Positions 34,256-42,707 of a stretch of DNA of 64,000 nt are shown here, in pieces (position 1 is the first letter of the stretch; each line of letters opens with the position of its first letter). The notes under the pieces are model-generated. The model was not told the origin of the DNA. It ran no database searches and saw only the letters and a list, made by a program, of their open reading frames with translations. A program made the translations under genes and the position numbers. This DNA is from Agrobacterium tumefaciens (GTDB lineage Bacteria; Pseudomonadota; Alphaproteobacteria; Rhizobiales; Rhizobiaceae): assembly GCA_017744915.1 (NCBI GenBank), contig JAGIAH010000005.1, positions 124,001 to 188,000 on the forward strand, given 5' to 3'.

Positions 34256-35341
34256 TCAGCGCAGGCGTTCGCCCTTGCTGTCGAAAAGGAAAGCCTTGCG
34301 GGCGGAAAGACCGACCGTCAGCCGGTCGCGATTGCCGACATCGCGCGATTCCGGCCGCTCGATGATGAGCTGTTCGCCGCCTTGCGCGCGGGCATAGACA
34401 TAGCTGGTATTGCCGAGATGTTCGGCGACATCGACATGAACGGTGAGATCGGCATCGCCTTGCCCCGCATCGGCGAAATGTTCGGGCCGGATGCCGAGCG
34501 AAACCCTGGCGCCGTCGTTCAAACGGGCCTTGACCGGCAGGGTCAGCCGCACCGCAGGATCGCTGTCGAGCAAGAGCGTGACGCTTTCCGCACCGCTGCC
34601 GATGATGGTGGCGTCGAGAAAATTCATCTTCGGCGAACCGACGAAACCGGCGACGAAACGATTGGCGGGATCGTCATAAAGATCGAGCGGCGCGCCGACC
34701 TGTTCAATATTGCCCGCCCGCAAAACCACGATCTTGTCGGCGAGCGTCATCGCCTCGGTCTGGTCATGGGTCACATAGATCATCGTGGTGCCGAGCTGCT
34801 TGTGCAGCCGCGATATTTCCACGCGCATCTGTACCCGCAGTTCGGCATCGAGGTTGGACAGCGGCTCATCGAACAGGAAGACCTGCGGTTCGCGCACAAT
34901 GGCGCGGCCGATGGCCACACGCTGGCGCTGGCCACCGGAAAGCTGTTTCGGGCGGCGCTGCATCAATTCGTTGATCTGCAGGATTTCGGCGGCGCGGTTG
35001 ACCCGCTTTTGCGTATCTGCTTTGGGGTTGCCGTTCATTCGAAGGCCGAAGGACAGATTTTCGGCGACCGTCATATGCGGATAAAGCGCATAGGACTGGA
35101 ACACCATGGCGATGCCGCGATCGGCCGGATCGGCATCGCTCACCGTTCTGCCGCCAATCACGATATCGCCGCCGGAGATATCTTCCAGCCCGGCGATCAT
35201 TCTGAGAAGCGTGGATTTGCCGCAGCCGGACGGGCCGACAAAAACGACGAACTCCCCGTCTTCCACCTCCAGATTTGCGCCATGGATGACTTCGAGCGCG
35301 CCATAACGCTTGAGCACGTTCCTGAGCGAAAGTTCCGCCAT
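34256..35341 (-). CDS. Sugar ABC transporter ATP-binding protein (UgpC/MalK type)
   Basis: A 361-residue ATPase with Walker A (GPSGCGKST), signature (LSGGQRQRVAIGRA), Walker B (FLFDEPLSNLD) and switch His (YVTHDQTEAMTL), plus the C-terminal regulatory fold (LGIRPEHFAD). The start at 35341 was selected because MAELSLRNVLKRYG is the standard beginning; the 51-residue upstream extension is an overlap with the permease gene. It lies 10 bases after the permease and serves the second ABC importer of the window. It is clearly a paralogue of the ATPase at 1791. Confidence 0.94.
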   Translation of the reverse strand: MAELSLRNVLKRYGALEVIHGANLEVEDGEFVVFVGPSGCGKSTLLRMIAGLEDISGGDIVIGGRTVSDADPADRGIAMVFQSYALYPHMTVAENLSFGLRMNGNPKADTQKRVNRAAEILQINELMQRRPKQLSGGQRQRVAIGRAIVREPQVFLFDEPLSNLDAELRVQMRVEISRLHKQLGTTMIYVTHDQTEAMTLADKIVVLRAGNIEQVGAPLDLYDDPANRFVAGFVGSPKMNFLDATIIGSGAESVTLLLDSDPAVRLTLPVKARLNDGARVSLGIRPEHFADAGQGDADLTVHVDVAEHLGNTSYVYARAQGGEQLIIERPESRDVGNRDRLTVGLSARKAFLFDSKGERLR

Positions 35342-35351
35342 GTAGCCTCCC

Positions 35352-36188
35352 TTACTTGACTGCCCCGGCGGAAATGCCGGCGATGAAGTGACGCTGCAGA
35401 GCCACGAAAACCACGAGGATGGGTGCGGTGAGCAGCACCGCGCCGGCCATGATGCCGCCCCATGACACCTTGGTGAGCCCGATGAGGGTGCCAAGCGCCA
35501 CGGGTGCGGTCATCATTCCTGGGCGGGAATTGATGAGAAGCGGCCAGAGGTAATTGTTCCACGAGGCCAGGAAGAGAATGATCGACAGCGCCGCCATTGT
35601 GGGACGCGCCAGCGGCAAGGCGATGCGCAGGAATATCTGCCATTCCTTCACGCCTTCCACCCGTGCCGCATCAAAAAGCTCGGTCGGCATCATCGAGAAG
35701 GATTGCCGCATGAACAGCACGCCGAGCGAATTGAACAGCGGCGGCACGATGAGCGCGATCCAGCTATTGGCCAGCTTGAATTCCCGCGCCACCATGATGA
35801 ATTGCGGAATGACAACGACCGCAAACGGCAGGGTGATGGTGCCCAAAATGATGGCGATCACCACCCCACGTCCTGCAAAGCGGTAACGCGCCAGCGCCCA
35901 GCCCGCCATCGACGTCAGCAACACCGAAAGAACCGTGTAGATGACGGCGACGGTGATCGAGATGAACATGGCCCGCAGGAAATTGGTGTCCGCCTGTAGA
36001 TTGTTGAAATTTTCAATGAAGTTGGTGGACGGCACCAGCACGATATCCGGGCTGAAAATGCCGTAATCCGGCATGGTCGAGAACACGAACATCATCCACA
36101 GTGGAAACAGCCAGATGATGGCGAGCGGCGTCAGCGCCGCATGCAGCGCGATCTTCTGCCAGAAAAGCGATCTGGATTTCGACCTCAT
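35352..36188 (-). CDS. Sugar ABC transporter permease (MalG type)
   Basis: A 278-residue inner-membrane permease with six spans and the EAA loop (ELFDAARVEGVKEWQIFLRIALPLARP), where the EAA is replaced by DAA. The start at 36188 overlaps the stop of the partner permease by four bases (ATGA); the longer ORF prolongs into the partner gene and is not real. Belongs to the carbohydrate uptake family 1 importer with the adjacent genes. Confidence 0.93.
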   Translation of the reverse strand: MRSKSRSLFWQKIALHAALTPLAIIWLFPLWMMFVFSTMPDYGIFSPDIVLVPSTNFIENFNNLQADTNFLRAMFISITVAVIYTVLSVLLTSMAGWALARYRFAGRGVVIAIILGTITLPFAVVVIPQFIMVAREFKLANSWIALIVPPLFNSLGVLFMRQSFSMMPTELFDAARVEGVKEWQIFLRIALPLARPTMAALSIILFLASWNNYLWPLLINSRPGMMTAPVALGTLIGLTKVSWGGIMAGAVLLTAPILVVFVALQRHFIAGISAGAVK

Positions 36189-37045
36189 TTCGGCTCCCTC
36201 CCGACCCAGAGATTGAGAAGTGAAATGGCGATGGCGAGCGCCGCCATGGTGTAGGCGATGGCCGAAGCGTAACCGAAATTGAGCGAGGTAAAGCCCTGCC
36301 GATAGAGGAACAGCCCCAGCGTTTCCGTGCCGCCGCCCGGCCCGCCGCGATTGGTGATGAGGAAAGGCTCGGCAAACAGCTGCATGGTGCCGATGACCGA
36401 CAGGACGACGCAAAAGAGGATGATGGGTTTGAGGAGCGGCAACGTGATGTGGAAAAATTGCTGGCGCTTGCTCACCTTGTCCAGCGTCGCCGCCTCGTAG
36501 ACATCACCCGGAATGGATTGCAGCCCGGCCAAAATGATGATGGCGTTATACCCCGCCCAGCGCCAGGTGACGGCGATGATGACGAGTGCCATGGCCGCAT
36601 TGGCATTGTCGAACCACGAGACCGGCGAAAGGCCGACGGAGGTGATGAGCTTGTTGATGATGCCGAAATCGACGCTGAACATCAGCCGGAACACCGCCGC
36701 ATAGGCGACCTCTCCAACGACAACAGGCGCGAAAAAGGCGAAGCGGTAGAGCGGTCGCGCCTTTAAGAGCGGCGAATTCAGCAGCACCGCCATGACGGTG
36801 GCGAGCGCGATCATCACCGGCACCTGAATGACCAGAATGATCAACGTGTTGTAGAGCGCATTATAAAAGGCTGGATCGGAAACGAGCCGCCCCCAGTTCA
36901 CGGAGGGCGCGAACCGCCACGGGTTGATGCGCGTATTCTGGAACGACAGCATGAACGAGCTGATGATCGGCCAGACCCAGAAGGTGGCGAAAATCAGGAG
37001 ATAGGGCGCTAGGAACGCATAAGCGATCCTGTTCCTTGACGGCAT
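36185..37045 (-). CDS. Sugar ABC transporter permease (MalF type)
   Basis: A 286-residue permease with six hydrophobic spans (AYAFLAPYLLIFATFWVWPII first) and the EAA loop (DVYEAATLDKVSKRQQFFHITLPLLKP). ATG 37045 follows TGGAGG by about six bases. The gap back to the binding-protein gene is 263 bases and contains a palindromic repeat, so transcription or mRNA levels may drop here, giving more binding protein than permease. Confidence 0.93.
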   Translation of the reverse strand: MPSRNRIAYAFLAPYLLIFATFWVWPIISSFMLSFQNTRINPWRFAPSVNWGRLVSDPAFYNALYNTLIILVIQVPVMIALATVMAVLLNSPLLKARPLYRFAFFAPVVVGEVAYAAVFRLMFSVDFGIINKLITSVGLSPVSWFDNANAAMALVIIAVTWRWAGYNAIIILAGLQSIPGDVYEAATLDKVSKRQQFFHITLPLLKPIILFCVVLSVIGTMQLFAEPFLITNRGGPGGGTETLGLFLYRQGFTSLNFGYASAIAYTMAALAIAISLLNLWVGREPK

Positions 37046-37139
37046 GACGACCTCCAGATGCCGGCGGTTCGGCCGGATAAATGGAAAAGCTTGGAAGAGG
37101 CCTGCCCCCGTTTGAGGACGAGGCCATCGCAAGACGGCA

Positions 37140-37285
37140 CGGCGTATTTCTTCTCCCCGAGGGGGAGAAGGTGGCCCGAAGGGTCGGATGAGGGGGCAAG
37201 CTCTCGGTCCATCGCTGACGTCGCCCCCTCATCCCGCTGCCGCGGACTTCTCCCCATCGGGGAGAAGAAACGTGCGGCACCCTCT
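37140..37285. repeat. Composite palindromic repeat inside the ABC operon
   Basis: Two hairpins with the CTTCTCCCC/GGGGAGAAG core (37150-37170 and 37247-37267) flank a segment containing GGATGAGGGGG and its approximate complement CCCCCTCATCC. This is the form of the dispersed intergenic palindromic elements of rhizobia. It lies between the binding-protein and permease genes. Confidence 0.7.
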
Positions 37286-37308
37286 CGGTCCAGAAAACAG
37301 CCGCCCGT

Positions 37309-38580
37309 TTACTCCGAGACCGGCAACCCCGTTGCCGTTTCGATCTGCTTGGCGGCATCATCCAGCGCCGCTTTCGCATCGGGATATCCGCCCGCGAAAT
37401 ATTTCGTCTGCGTCGCCTTGTAGATCGCATCCGCATCCGACTGGAACGCCGTGCCACGGCTCGGCACGATCTTCGGCAGGGTGGCGAGAATATCGGTCCA
37501 CACCGCCTGTCCACCCCAATAGGGCTGCTTTTCCTTGACGAAAGGATCGTCGATGGCGGAGAGCAGCGAAGGAACGAGGCCGAAGGACTTCAGCATCGTC
37601 ACCTGACCTTCATTGGTGGTCAGCGCATAATCGATATATTTCCACGCGGCTTCCTTGTGCTGGGACGTGGAGCTGACTGCCAGCGAAGAGCCGCCGAGAT
37701 TGGCCGCATGCGGGCCATCCGGCGTCAGGCTCGGCATCAGATAGACGCCCCATTTGCCGGAAAGATCGGGAGAGCCGGAACGGACCGTGCCCTCATACCA
37801 GGCGCCATACATCTGGCTTGCGGCCTTGCCGGCCGTGTTGGCCTGGATCTTCTCATCCCAGATCGCGGCCGTGATGATGCCCGCACCCTTCATTTCCTTG
37901 ATCTTTTCAAGGGTCGCCACACAGGCCGGCTTGTTGATGGTGATGCTTTGGCCGTCGGTCGAAAAGTAACCGCATCCCTGCTCATTGGCGATCATGCGAA
38001 ACCATTCGCTGTCGCCGTTGAAATCGGCCTGCGCCATGACGGTGCCGGGATTGGCGGCCATGACCTTCTTGCCGGCGACTATGAAATCGTCCCAGCTCTT
38101 TATGGTAGCCGGGTCAACGCCCGCCTTTTCATAGAAGTCGCGGCGATAAAACACCGCCACCGGGCCGGAATCCCATGGCACGGCATAGGCAACGCCATCA
38201 ACCTCCAGTTCGGTGCGTTTGAAATCCGGGAAAAGCGCCTGTTTCTCAGGGGTATAGCCAAGCTCGGTCAGATTGGCGAAACAATCCGGAAAGCGGCTCC
38301 AGAACAGTTCCGCCTCGAAATTCTCGATGGTCACGATATCCGGAAGCCCATCGCCACCGGCTGCGCAGGCGGCCAGCGTCTTGTCAAAAACCTGACCGTT
38401 TCCAAGGTCTTCCACGACGATCTTGATGTCAGGATTCTGCTTGTTGAAACCCTCGACCGTGGATTTCAGCGCCGAGGCGGCGACATTCCAGCTCCAGATG
38501 TTAACGGTCTCGGTTTGCGCGAAAGCGGGGGCTGCAAGAAGCAGCAGAGCCGTAGACGCGCCAAGAAATTTCAAGCACAT
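37309..38580 (-). CDS. Sugar ABC transporter substrate-binding protein
   Basis: A 423-residue family 1 solute-binding protein. Signal peptide MCLKFLGASTALLLLAAPAFA is cleaved before Q; the mature protein starts TETVNIWSWNVAASALK. Typical features are the IVTIENFEAELFW stretch, YAVPWDSGPVAVFYRRD near the ligand pocket and the LGGSSLAVSSTSQHKEAAWKYI hinge region. GGGAGG lies before the ATG. It heads a minus-strand run with both permeases, the ATPase and the fused oxidoreductase. The AraC regulator gene diverges from it 92 bases away. Confidence 0.93.
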   Translation of the reverse strand: MCLKFLGASTALLLLAAPAFAQTETVNIWSWNVAASALKSTVEGFNKQNPDIKIVVEDLGNGQVFDKTLAACAAGGDGLPDIVTIENFEAELFWSRFPDCFANLTELGYTPEKQALFPDFKRTELEVDGVAYAVPWDSGPVAVFYRRDFYEKAGVDPATIKSWDDFIVAGKKVMAANPGTVMAQADFNGDSEWFRMIANEQGCGYFSTDGQSITINKPACVATLEKIKEMKGAGIITAAIWDEKIQANTAGKAASQMYGAWYEGTVRSGSPDLSGKWGVYLMPSLTPDGPHAANLGGSSLAVSSTSQHKEAAWKYIDYALTTNEGQVTMLKSFGLVPSLLSAIDDPFVKEKQPYWGGQAVWTDILATLPKIVPSRGTAFQSDADAIYKATQTKYFAGGYPDAKAALDDAAKQIETATGLPVSE

Positions 38581-38672
38581 TGAAAACCTCCCTTTTTCAA
38601 TTGCCGTTCTTCAGCGAACATGGGCACATTAGCGGCGGCAGGAAATCTGTCTCGTAAAAAGGGAACATCGAT

Positions 38673-39563
38673 TTGGCGGAAAGTAAGATTGCCGAAAGAG
38701 CCTTTTACCAGCCGGGTGCGAGCAGCATCGAAGGTATGCCAACCACGCTTCAGCTTTTCCATAACCACCCGCCCATCATGCTCCGCCCCCATTGGCACGC
38801 GCAGGTGGAGGTGAATTATGTGATGTCGGGATCGGTGCATTACCGCATGGGCGATCATGAGCTGACACTCCATGCCGGCCAGATGTGCATTTTCTGGGGC
38901 GGCCAGCCGCACCAGATGGACCAATCCTCCGACGATTCCTTTTACGCCGGCGCGCATCTGCCGCTCGTGCATTTCTTCCGCATGCGCCTACCGGCCGCCG
39001 TCTCCAGCCAGCTGATGGGCGGCGCAACCATGGTGAGCGCCGAGACAGACAGGGCCGATGCGGAAAATTTCGGCCGATGGTTCCGTTATGTTACCTCCGG
39101 TGATCCGGCGAAAGCTCAGCATGCGGTGGAGGAATTGCTTCTCAGGGTGGAGCGGATGTTTCTCGAACCCTATTCCGTCATCTCATCCGCGACCGATGGA
39201 AAAAGCAAAGAGGATGAGGAAGGCATGGCGCCCTCCATCGGCGTCGTGCGCATGTGCGATTTCATCGCCGCCAATTTCCTCGATGATATCGACGCGACCG
39301 ACATCGCCCGCGCCGCCTCGCTGCATCCGAAATATGCAATGAACCTGTTCCGCAAATCCACCGGCATGACGCTGATCAAATATCTGACCCTGCTCCGGCT
39401 TTCCCGCGCGCAGGCGATGCTGATGACCGGCAAGGACAACATCCTGCAGATCGCCATGGAAAGCGGCTTTGGGTCGGTCAGCGCCTTCAACAAGGCCTTT
39501 CGCCAGATCGCCGGCATGTCGCCATCCGATTTCCGGCGCGATATGCGCGCGGCGGCGGCTTAG
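38673..39563 (+). CDS. AraC family transcriptional regulator with N-terminal cupin
   Basis: A 296-residue regulator. The N-terminal part (about 20-170) is an AraC-type sugar-binding cupin (HWHAQVEVNYVMSGSVHYRMGDHEL, QMCIFWGGQPHQM). The C-terminal part (about 190-292) has two HTH motifs, with MESGFGSVSAFNKAFRQIAGMSPSDFRRD as the second. A TTG start at 38673 is proposed, following AAAGGGAAC; the first internal Met would cut into the cupin. It is divergent from the ABC operon and most likely controls it in response to its sugar. Confidence 0.87.
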   Translation: MAESKIAERAFYQPGASSIEGMPTTLQLFHNHPPIMLRPHWHAQVEVNYVMSGSVHYRMGDHELTLHAGQMCIFWGGQPHQMDQSSDDSFYAGAHLPLVHFFRMRLPAAVSSQLMGGATMVSAETDRADAENFGRWFRYVTSGDPAKAQHAVEELLLRVERMFLEPYSVISSATDGKSKEDEEGMAPSIGVVRMCDFIAANFLDDIDATDIARAASLHPKYAMNLFRKSTGMTLIKYLTLLRLSRAQAMLMTGKDNILQIAMESGFGSVSAFNKAFRQIAGMSPSDFRRDMRAAAA

Positions 39564-39599
39564 GATGTCGCCGAATCCTGCCATGGCACGTCGGCGCCG

Positions 39600-39665
39600 T
39601 GAAAGGGCCCTCTTGTGATCAAGCCCTTGATCACGCTGGATCCCTGTGACCAGCACAAGGATGAG
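39600..39665. repeat. Partial copy of the dispersed palindromic element
   Basis: Contains GTGATCAAG/CTTGATCAC (39615-39634), then CTGGATCCCTGTGAC as in the copies at 45480 and 46498. It lies between the AraC gene and the iol regulator gene. Confidence 0.6.
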
Positions 39666-39705
39666 ATAAGCCAGCCGCCCTCATTCCCCAGCCCCTCAAA
39701 AAACC

Positions 39706-39727
39706 CAATGGAATAAAAATTCCATTG
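39706..39727. promoter_or_regulatory. Candidate IolR operator upstream of the iol regulator
   Basis: A palindrome with 9-bp arms, CAATGGAAT and ATTCCATTG, around AAAA. It contains GGAA-N6-TTCC, the motif reported for IolR binding in Sinorhizobium meliloti inositol genes. A weaker GAAA-N6-TTCC occurs at 40635-40648 ahead of iolC. Confidence 0.65.
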
Positions 39728-39770
39728 CAGCTAATGTACACATAATTTCAGTCTGCACAAAGGAATGACA

Positions 39771-40586
39771 ATGACAGCAATCGAGGCGCCAGATTCGGTG
39801 AAGGCTTTTGAGGAGCGATTGCTCCAGGTGGCGGAGGGCCTGCCGAAGCGGTTGCGGCAATGCGCCGATTATGTCGCCTCCAATCAGGATCGCATCGCCG
39901 TTTCCACCGTCGCCGAAATGGCGGAAGGGGCTGGCGTGCAACCCTCGGCCTTCATGCGCTTCTGTCAGATCATGGGCTTTTCCGGCTTTTCGGAAATGCA
40001 GCGCCTGTTCCGTGATTCCTATGTCGGCGGCTGGCCGGATTATGCCACGCGGCTCGACCATCTGCGCGAAAAAGGCGATGAAAGCGCCTCCGGCCTGCTG
40101 GCGGAATTCGTCGAAGCCGGCCGTTCTTCGCTCGAAATGCTGCTGAAATCGGTCGATACCAAGCAGCTAGACGAGGCGGTTTCGGCGCTTTCAAAGGCGC
40201 GAACCGTGCATATCATGGGCCTGCGCCGCTCATTCCCCATCGCCAGCTATCTGGCCTATGCCTTCGAGAAGATGAAGGTGCCGGCCGTGCTGCACAGCGC
40301 CGTTGGCGGGCTCGGCAATATCAGCGCCATCTCCCGCGAAGACGCGCTGATCGCGATCACCTTTTCCCCCTATTCCACTGAGACGCTGGAACTGGCGGAA
40401 AACGCCCGCGCCAACGGCATTCCGGTCGTGGCGCTTTCCGATTCTGCGGTCAATCCGCTCCGGAAGTCCGGCGCGACGCTTCTGACGGTGACGGAAATTG
40501 ATTTCGGCGCATTCCGCTCGCTTTCGGCCACGCTCTGTCTCGCCATCACGCTGGCGGTTGCTGTGGGAACACGCAAGACGGCCTGA
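39771..40586 (+). CDS. iolR: MurR/RpiR family regulator, probable IolR
   Basis: A 271-residue regulator with an N-terminal RpiR HTH (about 20-90: RQCADYVASNQDRIAVSTVAEMAEGAGVQPSAFMRFCQ) and a C-terminal SIS sugar-isomerase-like domain (about 125-265: VHIMGLRRSFPIASYLAYAF, DALIAITFSPYSTETLELAENA). It directly precedes iolCDE, as the RpiR-type IolR does in rhizobia, where it represses inositol genes until an inosose-type intermediate is made. ATG 39771 is seven bases from AAAGGA; ATG 39765 is too near. A GGAA-N6-TTCC palindrome lies upstream, supporting autoregulation. Confidence 0.88.
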   Translation: MTAIEAPDSVKAFEERLLQVAEGLPKRLRQCADYVASNQDRIAVSTVAEMAEGAGVQPSAFMRFCQIMGFSGFSEMQRLFRDSYVGGWPDYATRLDHLREKGDESASGLLAEFVEAGRSSLEMLLKSVDTKQLDEAVSALSKARTVHIMGLRRSFPIASYLAYAFEKMKVPAVLHSAVGGLGNISAISREDALIAITFSPYSTETLELAENARANGIPVVALSDSAVNPLRKSGATLLTVTEIDFGAFRSLSATLCLAITLAVAVGTRKTA

Positions 40587-40790
40587 ATATTTTTATTGAA
40601 AACGAGAAAAATAGAATTTATGATCCAAATCCATGAAACGGGCATTCCACGACTGTCCGTCTCGTGACGGGACAAGTGAGCGGAGGAGGCTCACCGGAGC
40701 GGGATGGCGATAGCTGGCGGCATGGTTGCCTGATCCGCTCGACACACATGAGGCAGACCGCGCCAGCGTGCGGTGCTAAGGAGGAACCTT

Positions 40791-42707
40791 TTGAAAAAAC
40801 TTGATCTTATCACGATCGGGCGCTCGTCTGTCGACCTTTACGGTTCGCAGGTCGGCGGCCGTCTGGAGGACATGGCCTCCTTTGCCAAATATATTGGCGG
40901 CTCCCCCACCAATATCGCCGCCGGTGCCGCCCGCCTTGGATTGAACAGCGCCGTCATCACCCGTGTGGGCGATGAACATATGGGCCGTTTCATCCGCGAA
41001 CAGCTGGTGCGCGAAGGCGTCGACGTGCGCGGCGTGAAGACAGACCCCGAGCGGCTGACCGCGCTGGTGCTGCTCGGCATTCGCGACCAGAACCAGTTCC
41101 CGCTGATCTTCTATCGCGAAAACTGTGCCGACATGGCGCTCAGCGAAGACGACATCGATCCCGCCTTCATTGCCGAGGCTGGCTGCGTCTGCGCCACCGG
41201 CACGCATCTGTCGCATCCGAAAACGGAAGCGGCCGTGCTGAAGGCGCTGAAACTCGCCCGCGAGAATGGCGCAAAGACCGCGCTCGATATCGATTACCGT
41301 CCCAATCTCTGGGGTGTGGCCGGCCATGGCGATGGCGAAAGCCGTTTCGTCGAATCGCAGAAGGTCACCGCCAAGCTGCAATCCACCCTGCATCTGTTCG
41401 ATCTGATCGTCGGCACCGAGGAAGAATTCCACATTGCCGGCGGCTCGACCGATACGCTGACCGCACTGAATGCCGTGCGTAAGGTTTCGAACGCGACGCT
41501 GGTGTGCAAGCGTGGGCCCATGGGCGCTTCGGTTTTCGCCGGCGATATTCCTGCCAGCCTCGACGATGGTGAGACCGGCGAAGGTTTCCCGATCGAGGTC
41601 TTCAACGTTCTCGGTGCGGGTGACGGCTTCATGGCCGGCCTCTTCCGCGGCTGGCTGCGCGGCGAAGACTGGCCGACGACGCTGAAATACGCCAATGCCT
41701 GTGGCGCCTTCGCCGTTTCCCGCCATGGCTGCACACCGGCCTATCCAAGCTGGGAAGAGCTGCAATATTTCTTCAAGGCCGGCATCCGCAACAAGGCGCT
41801 GCGCAAGGACGAGGCGCTGGAGCAGGTGCATTGGTCCACCAACCGCAAGGGCGACTGGGAGACGATGCGCGTCTTCGCTTTCGACCACCGCATGCAGCTG
41901 GAGGCCATCGCCGACGAACTTGGCATCAAGCACGAGCAAATCGGCGCTTTCAAGAAGCTCTGCCTTCAGGCCGCGCAGAAAGTTTCCGGTGGCGAAGCGG
42001 GTTACGGCATTCTCTGCGACGGTCGTCTTGGCCGCGACGCACTGTTTGCCGCCAGCGGCTCCGGCCTCTGGATCGGCCGTCCGGTGGAATGGCCGGGCTC
42101 GCGCCCGCTGACGCTGGAACCGGAGCTTGGCAAGGATTTCGGCGGGCTCTCCGAATGGCCGCTTGAAAACGTCGTCAAGGTTCTCTGCTTCTATCACCCC
42201 GATGACACCGAGGAGATGCGCGCAGCACAGGAAGAGACCGTGATGCGCCTGTTCGAGGCGGCACGGCGCAACCGGCTGGAAATGCTGCTGGAGATCATTC
42301 CCTCCAAGGTCGGCCCGACCGACGATTTGACCGCCGCCCGCATCATCGAGCGCTTTTACGAGATCGGCGTTTACCCCGACTGGTGGAAGCTGGAGCCGAT
42401 GAAGACCCGCGCCGCGTGGAAGAATGCCTGCGACGCCGTCAATCGCAACGATCGTTACGTGCGGGGCATCGTCGTTCTCGGTCTCGACGCACCGCAAAGC
42501 GAGCTGGAGGAAAGCTTCCGCCTTGCCGCCGGTTTCGATCTGGTCAAAGGTTTCGCCGTTGGCCGTACGATCTTTGCAGAAGCCGCCCGCGGCTGGCTTT
42601 CGGGCAAGATAACCGACGAGGAAGCGGTGAAGGACATGGCGCAGCGCTATACCAGCCTGTGCCGCATTTGGGATGAGGCGCGCGCCAAAAAGGGAGAGGC
42701 AGCGTGA
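40791..42707 (+). CDS. iolC: 5-dehydro-2-deoxygluconokinase with C-terminal DUF2090 domain
   Basis: A 638-residue bifunctional-type IolC as found in rhizobia. Residues about 1-325 are a PfkB-family kinase (GRSSVDLYGSQ start, GGSPTNIAAGAARLGL, ATP-site NVLGAGDGFMAGLFRGWL) that phosphorylates 2-deoxy-5-keto-gluconate. The remainder (about 340-638) is DUF2090, which resembles class I aldolases and may cleave the phosphorylated product (IolJ-like step). The TTG start at 40791 lies six bases after AAGGAGG. It overlaps iolD by four bases. Confidence 0.93.
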   Translation: MKKLDLITIGRSSVDLYGSQVGGRLEDMASFAKYIGGSPTNIAAGAARLGLNSAVITRVGDEHMGRFIREQLVREGVDVRGVKTDPERLTALVLLGIRDQNQFPLIFYRENCADMALSEDDIDPAFIAEAGCVCATGTHLSHPKTEAAVLKALKLARENGAKTALDIDYRPNLWGVAGHGDGESRFVESQKVTAKLQSTLHLFDLIVGTEEEFHIAGGSTDTLTALNAVRKVSNATLVCKRGPMGASVFAGDIPASLDDGETGEGFPIEVFNVLGAGDGFMAGLFRGWLRGEDWPTTLKYANACGAFAVSRHGCTPAYPSWEELQYFFKAGIRNKALRKDEALEQVHWSTNRKGDWETMRVFAFDHRMQLEAIADELGIKHEQIGAFKKLCLQAAQKVSGGEAGYGILCDGRLGRDALFAASGSGLWIGRPVEWPGSRPLTLEPELGKDFGGLSEWPLENVVKVLCFYHPDDTEEMRAAQEETVMRLFEAARRNRLEMLLEIIPSKVGPTDDLTAARIIERFYEIGVYPDWWKLEPMKTRAAWKNACDAVNRNDRYVRGIVVLGLDAPQSELEESFRLAAGFDLVKGFAVGRTIFAEAARGWLSGKITDEEAVKDMAQRYTSLCRIWDEARAKKGEAA

